Counted from the first letter of the stretch, positions 1 to 8,543 are shown. The stretch: 64,000 bases of DNA from Acinetobacter celticus (GCF_001707755.1 NZ_MBDL01000010.1:1-64000); one strand, 5' to 3'. The notes: generated by a model not told the origin, from the letters alone. Made by a program: numbers and translations.

Positions 1-294
1 AATTGAACCGCCGACTTGAATAATCATGTCAGGTACTTCTGCACGTACACCTGCAATCAGTTCATTGAACTTAGATAAACGCTTTGAACCTTTACCATCT
101 AACTCACGAACATGTAGATGTAAAACTGTTGCACCCGCTTCGTAGCATTCTACAGCTTTGGCAATTTGCTCTTCCATCGTTACAGGAATATCTTCAGGGA
201 AATCTTGAGGCATCCACTCAGGGCCATAAGGTGCAACTGTAATTACCACTTTTTCCATGTTTTCTGGGTGCAAGGAATCATCAAAGAACTGCAT
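1..294 (-). CDS. BKACE (beta-keto acid cleavage enzyme, DUF849) family protein, 5' part only
   Basis: The gene runs off the left edge, so only about 98 N-terminal residues are visible. The start MQFFDDSLHPENMEK and the stretch ATVLHLHVRE are typical of the 3-keto-5-aminohexanoate cleavage enzyme (BKACE, DUF849) family. These zinc enzymes condense a beta-keto acid with acetyl-CoA to give acetoacetate and a new acyl-CoA. The HLH pair (HLHVR) corresponds to family metal-binding histidines. The start at 294 is preferred over an in-frame ATG at 300 because an AGGA ribosome site sits about 7 nt before the second ATG but almost touches the first. The substrate cannot be read from this fragment. Family call fairly sure. 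Confidence 0.8.
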   Translation of the reverse strand, partial: MQFFDDSLHPENMEKVVITVAPYGPEWMPQDFPEDIPVTMEEQIAKAVECYEAGATVLHLHVRELDGKGSKRLSKFNELIAGVRAEVPDMIIQVGGSI

Positions 295-523
295 ATACAT
301 TTCCTATTCTATTTTTAAATCATTTATTTAATAAAATGGTTTAATCTAAATTTCTTCAGATATACCTATTGTTTTAAGAGGCATCCATTGACTCTTAAAA
401 CAAAATATAAGAAGTTAAAAAACGAAAATTGTCTGTATGTCACTAGAATTTATCTTTACGTCATTTATTATTTAATGTTCATTAGAAATGATACGAATGA
501 ATGGAATTTTTACGGTTTTGGTT

Positions 524-565
524 GGCTTTGTTGCACAAACCTATCCTTAAGGGCTGATCCTAGCC
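524..565 (+). mobile_element. Left-end fragment of an IS17-like IS5-family element
   Basis: GGCTTTGTTGCACAAA at 524-539 is identical to both terminal inverted repeats of the IS remnant at 31107-31653. The following roughly 25 bases still resemble the left-end leader of that element, and the similarity then stops. No transposase remains. Confidence 0.65.
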
Positions 566-806
566 AAAATAATGGACAGCTCCTCCCTCTAAAGATAACG
601 TAATGTGTAGTGGTCAACAATTATTGGACACAGTTTTAAGTTTTCTTCGAGGTCTCATTCCATAAACAAAGTTCTTATTCTTTTTTGTTTTTCAGATGGA
701 GAACTGAATATACTAGTGGCACAGTGAGTGCTCCCCCAAAGAATATAAGGGAGTGTTTCTTCTCCCTATCCTTATGGTTTACTTCAAAACTTAATTTCTA
801 TCTTTT
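566..806. other. Gene-free stretch with possible end of a second IS
   Basis: No convincing gene. Around 605-640 the sequence GTAGTGGTCAACAATTATTG followed by GACAC looks like the tip of another insertion sequence, perhaps of the IS3 family. I cannot confirm the family, and no transposase frame is left. A short open frame spanning 388-603 crosses the IS17-like end and is not a plausible gene. Positions 301-523 are AT-rich upstream sequence of the BKACE gene with nothing else recognised. Confidence 0.3.
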
Positions 807-1028
807 CTAGGTTGTATGATAAAAAATCATACTAGCATTCAACACTGTAAAAATGGTCATAATCACAATCATGGTCTGTGGTGTACCTGTTGAAAGCCAA
901 GCGAGTAACAGCGAGGAAATAATGCCACTACCGTACTTGTAAGGCGGATGCTGAACCTACCTTTCTGGTACACCATCCAATGCTGCTGTGGTTAAATTAG
1001 CGGCAATCATGCCATTCATTGAATGGAT
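807..1028 (-). pseudogene. Decayed C-terminus of a Bcr/CflA-type MFS efflux transporter
   Basis: Translated on the minus strand, the stretch gives MNGMIAANLTTAALDGVPER, then a GSASALQ segment, then YGSGIISSLLLAWLS and a hydrophobic helix before a stop at 807. The GSASAL...YGSG pattern is characteristic of the last repeat of Bcr/CflA multidrug MFS transporters. The frame is broken after GVPER and about three codons are missing before YGSG. Everything N-terminal is gone. The remnant lies between IS debris and the haem receptor gene, so it is a leftover of a previous arrangement. Confidence 0.5.
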
Positions 1029-1098
1029 GGCCCTAGTTCTCTTATTTTTCAAGTCAATTTCTTATCCCAGATTCAGGTGAGCTAATTAATTATTTTAA

Positions 1099-3972
1099 TT
1101 AAAACTTGTACTCAAACCCAATATTAACCGTCCTTCCAGGAGCAGGCATATAACTCTGAGTCAATGCATCTAAATAATATTGGTCTGTCAAGTTGGTAAT
1201 ATTTAAGTTGTAATTTAACTGGTCAGACACCTCATATTTAGCATACAGATCAATTGTTTGTACTTTTTCGTAGAATTTCTGATATGTCGTTACGACCTTA
1301 TGCCATGGTTTATCCATTCGTGAAATTGGGTTGTGGGTATAATTCAAACGCCCACCCAATGTTAATTTTTGATCCAATAGTCGTGTCCCTACTCCTAAAG
1401 CATAGGAATATTTAGGCGGATTCTGTGCTGCAGCATATGAACTACCAAATCCACCATCAACACAATTTGGTGTGCTTGCTGTTCCTTTTACATACGGAGA
1501 GTTCGTGGTGTCGCGGATTTTCTGTGCAATTTCGCTATCACATGCCTTCGCCTTTTGGAAATAGTTTCCAGTTAGGTTACTAAAAAATATTCCACTGTCA
1601 TAAGCCACATTCATTTCAAAGCCTGAAACCTCGAATTTATCCAGGTTTGTGAAATACATAAACTGACTACTAGTGAAATACTCATTAGGATCTAAAAAGC
1701 GAGAAATATAGTTTTTATAATCATTATTAAAATATGCAACTTTAAATGAGAATTCGTCACCTGCTGTAATTACATCATTATGCATCGTACTAAAACCTAA
1801 TTCAAAGTTACGCGCTTGTTCAGGTTCTAAAGAGGCAACTGTTTTTACGTTTGCGGTTCCCATACTCGTTTCAAACAATGATGGCATACGATACGCCAAA
1901 CTATAGTTTGCATAGACAAAGGTTTCTGGTAAAAAATAATACGTTGTACCTAAACTTGGGGCAAGTTTACGATCATCATTTTTAATTTGATCTAAAAACT
2001 TGGCTGTTTTGGCATATTCATCAAATTGATTTTTAAAAATAAATTCTGGATTCTCATCCATTGTCATACACATATTCTGATTTGGACAAAATAATGACTT
2101 TTCAGGTTGTTGATTTAGATCTTTAGAGCCATATTGGATATATCTTAAACCGAATCTTAGTTCCCAAGTATCCACAGGCTTATAGAAAGCCTGAGTAAAT
2201 AAACTCGACTCCCAACGTTTGGCATTTCGAATTACTTGCTCTCCAAGCTTTTCCATCGCAGTTAGGGGAGACAAGTGATCCTGCGGTTTGACATATTCAT
2301 GTTTGAATTCTAAGCCATTCACCCAACGCAGATCGCCCAAGTCACCAACCAAGTTCGTTTCATTTCGAATATTTGCCCCCCAATTCAGTGCTGTTTGCGG
2401 CATACGTGCATAACCGATAGTATCGGGTTCTGCTGTTTCGTAAGGATGGTAGGGATTAGAACCACTAATTTCATTGGTATTGGTATTAGTGCTCCAAATA
2501 CCAGCTTTGATATCGACCCAAGGATTGTCAATCGGATTAAAACGATAATCTAGGTTATAGGCATTTAAATGAACTGTTCCTGGCTCCCATTGAGCCAAGC
2601 CAGGGGTATATCGCCCTGTTATGCAGTTTCCAAATTTTCCACAATAGCGTTGCAGTGCTGAGGGCATAATGTTGGCTAATTCTGCATTATAGTTTCTATA
2701 ACCCAATTTAATATATTGTTCATCATCAATATTATATTTTGCTTTGAGTAAAACTGATTCGCTGTCCGCACTGGTATTTAGGATCTCTTCATTTTCATAA
2801 AACATACCGTGTGTCACGGTAAAAGCTTGCTGTCCAGATCCTGCAAATCGGTCCTCATGGGCTTTTTGGTATCGATCATACCCATTTTTTCCCGAAAAAT
2901 AATTCCCTTGTGTTCGCGTTGCATATGCGGCAAGCAGTTCCCAGTGATCATTCTTCCAAGCCGTAGCAATACTTCCTGAACGTGCTAAATCTGTCCATTG
3001 ATGGCTACGCTCATCTCTGGGTTCTACCCATTGATAGTTACCTAGCCCATTAGGTTTACTGGTCCCACTGGGTGCGATGCTGTTATCTCCCAGATTCCCC
3101 TTAATACGCACACCAAAGTTTTTATCTGCAACTAAAATATCTTGAGGTTCAAGGGTATGCATGCGGACTGTTCCACCGATATATCCGCCCTCATTATCGG
3201 CAGTGCTGCTACCTTTTTCAATTTCAATACTTCGAATCAGATCAGGGTCGACATAACTACGCTGCTGTGTACCTGAATAACCTCTGTACACATTCACCAT
3301 TTGTTCACCACCATCAACAGATACACCTACACGGCCTTGACCCTGTACCCCTCGGATATTTACATCAAGTCCACCACCATTTCTAGAATCACCAACAGCT
3401 ACACCTGACTGCCCTTTTAACATGTCTGCTGGGCTAATATACGTATAACGATCAAGCTGCTCTTTATCTATAAATGCTTTTGAATTTGACTCTTTAAACA
3501 TATTATTTTCTTTAGATGCATATATAGTTATTTTATCGAGCTTAACTAGAGGCTGCTTTTCTAAAGTCATCGAAATCTTATGTTCATTTTCTGTTGTAGT
3601 ATCAGCATTAGCTAATGTTTTTACTTTACTCGAATTTTTATTTTCAATAATGACGTATATATTTCCCTGCTTTTCAGTGTTTAAACTGGAACTTTTTAAC
3701 AGCTTTTCTAAAGCTTGTTCTGCAGACATGCTCCCTTTGACTTGAGGAGCTGTCTTGGTTTGTAGCACATGACCTGCAGAAATGATTTCAATACTACTTT
3801 GTTTAGCCAGTTGCTGAATAGACTTCTGTAACGACTGACTTGGTAAATTAAAGTCAATATTCTGAGCATGTAGTGGTGTTGAATAAATCACTGTAGCAAT
3901 CAAAAAACTTAAAGTTTTGTGTTTACATAGAGGTAAATTACCGCGTCTTTTTTGATGTTTAAATAAGCTCAT
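1099..3972 (-). CDS. TonB-dependent haem/iron receptor with STN signalling domain
   Basis: Outer-membrane TonB-dependent receptor of 957 residues. Residues 1-36 form a signal peptide ending near HAQ. Residues about 38-110 are a secretin/TonB short N-terminal (STN) domain, which contacts a FecR-type anti-sigma factor. A plug domain follows (about 160-275, with DNEGGYIGGTVRM), then a beta-barrel ending in phenylalanine (FEYKF). The sigma and anti-sigma genes directly upstream form the classical surface-signalling trio FecI-FecR-receptor. Position in a heme oxygenase cluster suggests haem or a haem-protein complex as ligand. That is inferred from neighbours, and a ferric siderophore is the alternative. 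The nearest gene-free sequence on the 5' side holds an AATG...CATT dyad. Confidence 0.88.
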   Translation of the reverse strand: MSLFKHQKRRGNLPLCKHKTLSFLIATVIYSTPLHAQNIDFNLPSQSLQKSIQQLAKQSSIEIISAGHVLQTKTAPQVKGSMSAEQALEKLLKSSSLNTEKQGNIYVIIENKNSSKVKTLANADTTTENEHKISMTLEKQPLVKLDKITIYASKENNMFKESNSKAFIDKEQLDRYTYISPADMLKGQSGVAVGDSRNGGGLDVNIRGVQGQGRVGVSVDGGEQMVNVYRGYSGTQQRSYVDPDLIRSIEIEKGSSTADNEGGYIGGTVRMHTLEPQDILVADKNFGVRIKGNLGDNSIAPSGTSKPNGLGNYQWVEPRDERSHQWTDLARSGSIATAWKNDHWELLAAYATRTQGNYFSGKNGYDRYQKAHEDRFAGSGQQAFTVTHGMFYENEEILNTSADSESVLLKAKYNIDDEQYIKLGYRNYNAELANIMPSALQRYCGKFGNCITGRYTPGLAQWEPGTVHLNAYNLDYRFNPIDNPWVDIKAGIWSTNTNTNEISGSNPYHPYETAEPDTIGYARMPQTALNWGANIRNETNLVGDLGDLRWVNGLEFKHEYVKPQDHLSPLTAMEKLGEQVIRNAKRWESSLFTQAFYKPVDTWELRFGLRYIQYGSKDLNQQPEKSLFCPNQNMCMTMDENPEFIFKNQFDEYAKTAKFLDQIKNDDRKLAPSLGTTYYFLPETFVYANYSLAYRMPSLFETSMGTANVKTVASLEPEQARNFELGFSTMHNDVITAGDEFSFKVAYFNNDYKNYISRFLDPNEYFTSSQFMYFTNLDKFEVSGFEMNVAYDSGIFFSNLTGNYFQKAKACDSEIAQKIRDTTNSPYVKGTASTPNCVDGGFGSSYAAAQNPPKYSYALGVGTRLLDQKLTLGGRLNYTHNPISRMDKPWHKVVTTYQKFYEKVQTIDLYAKYEVSDQLNYNLNITNLTDQYYLDALTQSYMPAPGRTVNIGFEYKF

Positions 3973-3992
3973 TTGACAATCGACTCAATAAA

Positions 3993-4005
3993 AATGCTTC
4001 TCATT
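3993..4005. promoter_or_regulatory. AATG-N5-CATT dyad upstream of the receptor gene
   Basis: On the minus strand AATGAGAAGCATT lies 21-33 nt before the receptor ATG. It differs by one base from the core of the Fur-box-like sequence at 5514-5532. It could be a Fur half-site or part of a FecI-dependent promoter. Binding is inferred only. Confidence 0.35.
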
Positions 4006-4038
4006 TACAAAGACGATTGATCTCTAAAAAATGTAAAC

Positions 4039-4932
4039 CTAGTGGGCTGACTTTTTCTTAATTTTCCATTTTTGGGTAGAAGCCTGCTCAACATCTAGCG
4101 GTGCTACATACGGTAACACCTGCATGAACTGTTGTACGTTCTGTGTTTTAAACTGACCTGTAATAGGTAAATCATTCAGCTCTTTATCTTCAATATGTAC
4201 ATGAAAATCGCTATAACGCTGAAAGTTTTGTAGCGCTAACAAAAGCGACGTTTGGTTAAAGACCACATGACCTGTTTGCCATGCTTGCACTTGCTCTAAA
4301 CTCGCCTGCTCTACAGTAGCCAAGGTCTGCCCATAATTTCTTAAAGATTGGTTCTTAGTTAAATGAATCATTGGCGCTTTAGAGTTTCGAATACCTGCCA
4401 TGACCTCTCCTCTGATTACCGTAACAGATGCATCCGTTTGATTATGCTTATCTACATTAAATACAGTACCTACATCAATCACATGTATTTCACCAGCTAA
4501 GACTTCAAAACGACGTTCAAGTGGCTTTAAGAGTCTATTTTCAATGTGCTTAACCGTAAAATTAGCTTCGCCCTGCACCAACTGTATCTGACGACTACGA
4601 ATACGCTGCTGAACGCGTAGCACGGTATTAGTATTCAGCATAATTTGGCTGCCATCTGCTAGTGTTATACTCTTCTGCTGACCTTTTTGTGTTCTTACTT
4701 CATATTGTTCATAGCTAGGGTTTAGTAAAAATATACCCGAAAAAATACCCAACAAAGATAAAGCTGTACCCGTCCTCACCCTCTTTTTCAATTTTCTCTG
4801 CCTTGCTCTTTCCAAAATACTTTCTTTGGATGGAAGTAAGGGCAAAAGATCATCTTCAAAACTTGCTAATCGAAGCTGAATATCATGCAAATTGGTCAAA
4901 CTATTTGTTTTATTCGTCTGTTTTTGCTTCAT
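4039..4932 (-). CDS. fecR: FecR-type anti-sigma / signal-transducing regulator
   Basis: Single-pass inner-membrane regulator of 297 residues. A basic cytoplasmic region (RARQRKLKKRVR) precedes one hydrophobic segment (TALSLLGIFSGIFLL, about residues 44-58). The periplasmic FecR domain follows (ADGSQIMLNTNTVLRV, LVQGEANFTV, DVGTVFNV), and the C-terminus resembles STN/FecR_C (FNQTSLLLALQNFQRYSDFH). The family transmits receptor occupancy to an ECF sigma factor. The start at 4932 is chosen because it lies one base after the sigma gene stop, implying translational coupling. A longer reading from 4965 would overlap that gene. The usual N-terminal tryptophan motif of FecR proteins is not obvious. 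Confidence 0.88.
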   Translation of the reverse strand: MKQKQTNKTNSLTNLHDIQLRLASFEDDLLPLLPSKESILERARQRKLKKRVRTGTALSLLGIFSGIFLLNPSYEQYEVRTQKGQQKSITLADGSQIMLNTNTVLRVQQRIRSRQIQLVQGEANFTVKHIENRLLKPLERRFEVLAGEIHVIDVGTVFNVDKHNQTDASVTVIRGEVMAGIRNSKAPMIHLTKNQSLRNYGQTLATVEQASLEQVQAWQTGHVVFNQTSLLLALQNFQRYSDFHVHIEDKELNDLPITGQFKTQNVQQFMQVLPYVAPLDVEQASTQKWKIKKKSAH

Positions 4933-4933
4933 C

Positions 4934-5473
4934 TTAAATATTATGATCCATAAAAATAGGCACAAAAGACTGTAAAGCTCGAGTCAAATGCTTAATTACC
5001 ATGGTTCTTGAAATACCAAGTTGACGACCAGCTTCTATTTGAGTCATATCGTAAAACTGAACCAAAAGAAATACATCTTGGCAAGCTGGAGGTAACAAAG
5101 CGATTTGATTTAAAATCTGTCTAGCATATTGGTCTTTGACTACACTTAACTCTAAATCAGATAGTTGTTTAGACTCCAATTGATTTCCTAAACAAATATC
5201 TAGCTCATCGGGTTCATAAAATTCAAAGTATTTATAATAGGTCTTATTTTTTTTTAAGTTATCTAAAGCAATATTAATACTAACTTTTTTTAAAAAAGCT
5301 ATAGGATTTAATAAATTGAAAAACTGTTCAGGGCGCTGGAATACACGTACATAAGTTTCTTGTACAACGTCCAATGCAATTTGTCTATTACCAATTTTAA
5401 AACTGACATATTCAACCAATTCATCATAGTACTGCACTAAATATTCATTCGGTGAAGTGGAAGGGTTTACCAT
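4934..5473 (-). CDS. fecI: FecI-type ECF sigma factor
   Basis: ECF-family RNA polymerase sigma factor of 179 residues. Region 2 contains DVVQETYVRVFQ (core-binding and -10 recognition). Region 4 contains LPPACQDVFLLVQFYDMTQIEAGRQLGISR cut short here at RTMV, a helix-turn-helix for -35 recognition. It should direct transcription of the receptor gene two genes downstream when FecR signals. Its own promoter region carries a Fur-box-like palindrome, so transcription is probably switched on by iron limitation and then tuned by the receptor ligand. Length and motifs fit the iron-starvation sigma group. Confidence 0.9.
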   Translation of the reverse strand: MVNPSTSPNEYLVQYYDELVEYVSFKIGNRQIALDVVQETYVRVFQRPEQFFNLLNPIAFLKKVSINIALDNLKKNKTYYKYFEFYEPDELDICLGNQLESKQLSDLELSVVKDQYARQILNQIALLPPACQDVFLLVQFYDMTQIEAGRQLGISRTMVIKHLTRALQSFVPIFMDHNI

Positions 5474-5494
5474 TTAAAAGCTCAAAAATATAAA

Positions 5495-5532
5495 ATGATT
5501 ACTATTATCATTTAATAATGAGAATCATTGCA
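5495..5532. promoter_or_regulatory. Fur-box-like sequences upstream of fecI
   Basis: Positions 5514-5532 match the 19-bp Fur consensus GATAATGATAATCATTATC at about 14 of 19 bases (core AATGAGAATCATT). An overlapping dyad TGATTACTATTATCA lies at about 5496-5510. Both are 20-60 bp upstream of the sigma-factor start on the minus strand, where a repressor would block transcription. Confidence 0.65.
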
Positions 5533-5585
5533 ATTTATTTTATAATATTTTTCACCTATAGTTTTTATACTATTAATGATTTTAA

Positions 5586-6023
5586 TCAAATTTTGCTCAA
5601 ACAACTCAAGCATTTCTGATGAATTAAAATCAATTGATAGCTATCTATCTTATTTACTCTGAGCAAATCCTCTAACTCAGATTTTAATAATGGAGTTTGA
5701 AGTTGTTGTAAACATCCACACTTTTGGCAACTGATTCGAATGTTAGTTTCGTTCTTGTTGACAGAATATAAAGCTTGTTTATCCTCATATTTACATTTAT
5801 AAACAATACCTACTTTTTCAAAAAGCATTAAAGTTTGATAAACACTTGCAATTGATATTTTCATGAGATTTAGGTCAACACAAGCAATAATTTCTGTAAC
5901 AGTCCACTCCTTTTCAGCACTTTGTAAAATATGTAATACTACTAAACGTACCAAAGTTACTTTAATATGGACTTGACGAAGTAAAGTTTTCGCCTTTTCT
6001 AAATTTTCATTTTCCACAAACAT
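5586..6023 (-). CDS. Fur-family metal-responsive regulator, atypical
   Basis: A protein of 145 residues with the Fur fold. A winged-helix DNA-binding half (WTVTEIIACVD...ISIASVYQTLMLFEKVGIV) is followed by a dimerisation half with two CxxC pairs (C99/C102 and C138/C141), which hold a structural zinc. The region before the first CxxC reads ETNIRISCQKC. The HHDH-type histidine cluster that helps build the regulatory metal site of classical Fur is absent, so metal sensing may be altered. The start at 6023 follows the DUF454 stop by 23 bp. A longer frame to 6155 overlaps that gene and is unlikely. The context between hemO and fecI suggests local control of haem uptake. Confidence 0.8.
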   Translation of the reverse strand: MFVENENLEKAKTLLRQVHIKVTLVRLVVLHILQSAEKEWTVTEIIACVDLNLMKISIASVYQTLMLFEKVGIVYKCKYEDKQALYSVNKNETNIRISCQKCGCLQQLQTPLLKSELEDLLRVNKIDSYQLILIHQKCLSCLSKI

Positions 6024-6046
6024 CTTCACTTTTATCGATTTTGTAG

Positions 6047-6469
6047 TTAAGTCTTTGTCCAAAGCCAAATTTGTACACACACCATAACTAGAATGATGAT
6101 ACTCACGGCTATGACATGTGGCACACTCACGATTAAAAGCACTGCACCTACACACATACTCATTAAGGAAATTAATTTAACGCGTAAGGGCAAGGTTCGA
6201 TGTGTCTGCCATTGCTGCAAAATTGGGGCAATAATTTTATTATTCACTATCCAATCATGTAAACGCTTTGAACCTTTTGCAGCAAAAATCGCGGCTAAGA
6301 AATAAAAGTCAAAAGCTGGTAAGCCAGGTAACAGCAGTCCGACTGTTCCCAATATCAAGAATATCCAAGCTAAAATTATAAAAAACCAACGCATAGCCCA
6401 TGATTTTGCGAGTTCTTGACTAGGAAGAGACTTATCTGTCAGCACTTGACCCGTTCCAGCTTTTTTCAT
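6047..6469 (-). CDS. DUF454 (YbaN-like) inner-membrane protein
   Basis: A 140-residue membrane protein with the DUF454 signature: an N-terminal hydrophobic helix followed by LGTVGLLLPGLPAFDFYFLAA, the conserved SKRLHDWI...PILQQWQ segment, and two more hydrophobic helices at the C-terminus. The biochemical role of DUF454 is unknown. Members recur next to heme oxygenase genes in Acinetobacter haem clusters, and here the gene starts 22 bp after hemO. It is probably cotranscribed with hemO and the downstream Fur-family gene. Confidence 0.82.
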   Translation of the reverse strand: MKKAGTGQVLTDKSLPSQELAKSWAMRWFFIILAWIFLILGTVGLLLPGLPAFDFYFLAAIFAAKGSKRLHDWIVNNKIIAPILQQWQTHRTLPLRVKLISLMSMCVGAVLLIVSVPHVIAVSIIILVMVCVQIWLWTKT

Positions 6470-6491
6470 TTCATTAACCTTTATGCTGAAA

Positions 6492-7073
6492 TTAAGTTAA
6501 TTGTTTTAGATCAGCGAGAAGATCACCAAAACGTTTAAAACCTTGCATTGCACCTTCAATAATTTGTTCTTGCTCAAGCTCATTGAAATTCGCATCATCT
6601 AAGGTTTGCTTAAAACGCTTCCACACGATTGCTCGACCCTCTGGATAAGCAGCTAAATTACGCGCAGCAAAATCGGCATTAAACCCAAATCTGGCTTGCA
6701 CTTCTTTATATAAGAACGCAGCACCTAAAGTTGAACCCTCGGACACATAAATCCAGCCCAAAGATTGCGGAAAGCTCACTGCATTTGTAGTATTCCCTTC
6801 ATGCTTTGGTTTTAAACCAAGATCGGCTAAATCGAGGAGTGCTGCTTCAGAGCGTCCTCTCACATCTAAATCTGGGATCAACTGCGAAACATGAGGATCT
6901 AAATATAAATGTTCAACATCTTTTTGAAAGTAGTATTGTGAAAGTGTAAACTGAGCATATCTTTCTTTAGAATCCAATGCTTTAGATTCACGCATTAATA
7001 TTTCCATACGATCGTGCTCTGCTGTAGTTTCTTGTTTTAAACGCGACATTAAACTATCTTGGATTGGATTCAT
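6492..7073 (-). CDS. hemO: Biliverdin-producing heme oxygenase
   Basis: Cytoplasmic heme oxygenase of 193 residues, opening haem to biliverdin, CO and iron. The proximal ligand is probably H20 in TTAEHDRME. The distal helix is LGWIYVSEGSTLGAAFLYKE (about residues 105-124) with the flexible glycine/serine stretch typical of the bacterial HemO/PigA group. It is the first gene of the leftward block that also holds DUF454, a Fur-family regulator and a receptor with surface signalling, so it probably releases iron from imported haem. A 9-bp inverted repeat lies 37-60 bp before its start. Confidence 0.9.
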   Translation of the reverse strand: MNPIQDSLMSRLKQETTAEHDRMEILMRESKALDSKERYAQFTLSQYYFQKDVEHLYLDPHVSQLIPDLDVRGRSEAALLDLADLGLKPKHEGNTTNAVSFPQSLGWIYVSEGSTLGAAFLYKEVQARFGFNADFAARNLAAYPEGRAIVWKRFKQTLDDANFNELEQEQIIEGAMQGFKRFGDLLADLKQLT

Positions 7074-7109
7074 AAATTTTCCCTCTAGTTAAAAATATTG
7101 AAAATCAAG

Positions 7110-7133
7110 TATTTGTAAATAAAATTACAAATA
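7110..7133. promoter_or_regulatory. Perfect 9-bp inverted repeat upstream of hemO
   Basis: TATTTGTAA (7110-7118) and TTACAAATA (7125-7133) form a perfect dyad with a 6-bp spacer, 37 bp before the hemO ATG. It does not match a Fur box. It may be an operator for another repressor, or part of the AT-rich promoter by chance. Confidence 0.35.
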
Positions 7134-7290
7134 ATTAATAAGAAATTTTTCATTCCGATTCATGTTCAATGAACACTTAAATTCAGAAAAGTATTCCTAT
7201 TTATATAGACGATCAATTTGTCTTGAATGTACACCTACAAACAAATTTATTTATATGATTTTTTAAAAATGATAAAACCCAAAACGAAGA

Positions 7291-7495
7291 GGTATAGATG
7301 CTGAAATCCTACAAATACATGCAGTTCAGATCTACGAACAATGTAAGTGACTCTCAGGTTCTTGGAAATTTACTGAATCAAATTTCTCCTGATGGGCAGA
7401 TTGATTCTGTCTATACGATGGGATTTATAACAAAAAATATTGCAGGCAAATCATTTCAGATCGACTAGCACATACGGTGATTCGGCCAAGAAAAG
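7291..7495 (+). pseudogene. Internal fragment of an IS17-like transposase
   Basis: About 200 bp aligned by eye with the middle of the adjacent IS copy. GGTATAGATGCTGAAATCC parallels the stretch beginning at 7962, and the fragment ends at the conserved CGGTGATTC.GCCAAGAAA motif. The frame contains several stops. It ends abruptly where the left part of the next copy begins, so it represents a second, older copy joined head to tail with its neighbour. Confidence 0.65.
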
Positions 7496-8507
7496 TCTTC
7501 TTCAGTAATATGAATTTCCAAATGAAGAAACCTGCACCCAAAATCTATCACACAACCAATCGGCCCTCTTATAACCAAGCTTTAATAAAGCGAGGAAATA
7601 TTTCAATTTGGTTTGATCCTAGGACTCAATGGTATGCTCAGTCACAAGCTAAGCATGGAAGAAATCAAACCTATTCCGATACAGCAATTCAATGCTGTTT
7701 GATGATCAAATCTCTATTTCGCCTTTCTTTACGTATGGTCACAGGCTTTATTCGAAGCCTTATTCAGCTCTGTGGTTTAAGTTGGACAGCGCCAGATACA
7801 CTACTCTTTGTAGAAGACAAAAGCATATTGATATTCAAATTAACTATCAAAAAAGTAATAATGGGTTGCATTTACTGGCTTAAGGTTTTTAGGTGAAGGT
7901 GAATGGAAACGTAAGAAGCATCAGCCTGAATATCGTCGGCAATGGCGTAAACTTCATATTGGTATCGATGCTAAAACCCTGAAAATACGGGCTGTACGGC
8001 TTAGAACGAATAATGTCAGTGATTCATAAGTACTAGAAAATTTACTTGCTCAAATTCCCTTGGATGAACGAATCGACTCAGTCTATACAGATGGTGTTTA
8101 TGACACAAAGCACTGCCGATAAGTCATTTTAGATTGAGACGCACATGCGGTGATTCCGCCAAGAAAGAATGCAAAGCCTTGGAAAGATCAGCAAGCAAGG
8201 TCTATAAAGCGCAATGAGTTATTGAAAACAGTCAACCTTGAGAAGCAGTGCTTCTCAGGAAGAGCCCTTTGGAAAAAGTGGTCTGGTTATTATCGTCGAA
8301 GTTTGGTGGAAACCAAGATGCATTGCATCAAATTATTGGGCGATAAATTAACAGCAAGGAGTTTTTCTAGTCAGGTGAATGAGATTCATGCACACGTAGC
8401 CGTCTTGAATAAACTCACAGAATTAGGTCGCCCTCATACCCAAGTTATCACTTAAATTTGAGTAACTTAGGAAAGCTCTATTTTTAAAGTCTTTATGCAA
8501 CAAAGCC
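7496..8507 (+). mobile_element. Decayed IS17-like IS5-family element, left tip missing
   Basis: About 1.0 kb containing almost the whole transposase in broken frames and the right terminal repeat TTTATGCAACAAAGCC (8492-8507). The left inverted repeat has been lost at the junction with the fragment before it. The element separates the hemO block from the paa cluster and is inactive. Confidence 0.75.
7522..8455 (+). pseudogene. IS17-like (IS5 family) transposase, frameshifted
   Basis: The N-terminal part KPAPKIYHTTNRPSYNQALI and the later ISIWFDPRTQWYAQ, QCCLMIKSLFRLSL and KWSGYYRRSLVETKMHCIKL segments are those of IS17-like IS5 transposases. They appear in different frames, and stops interrupt the central catalytic part. 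The last intact piece runs to 8455 and ends in the usual GRPHTQV. No functional product is expected. Confidence 0.8.
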
Positions 8508-8543
8508 ACTCAAAGCTAAAAACCTTACTCCAATGGAAAAAAA

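Noticed and set aside
388..603. Open frame of 71 codons
   Set aside because: It crosses an IS end, has no ribosome site and no protein-like pattern.
4933..4965. Eleven-codon N-terminal extension of the FecR protein
   Set aside because: It would overlap the sigma gene. The ATG at 4932 directly follows the sigma stop and fits translational coupling.
6024..6155. N-terminal extension of the Fur-family protein
   Set aside because: It overlaps the end of the DUF454 gene and encodes sequence unlike Fur; the ATG at 6023 begins the family domain.
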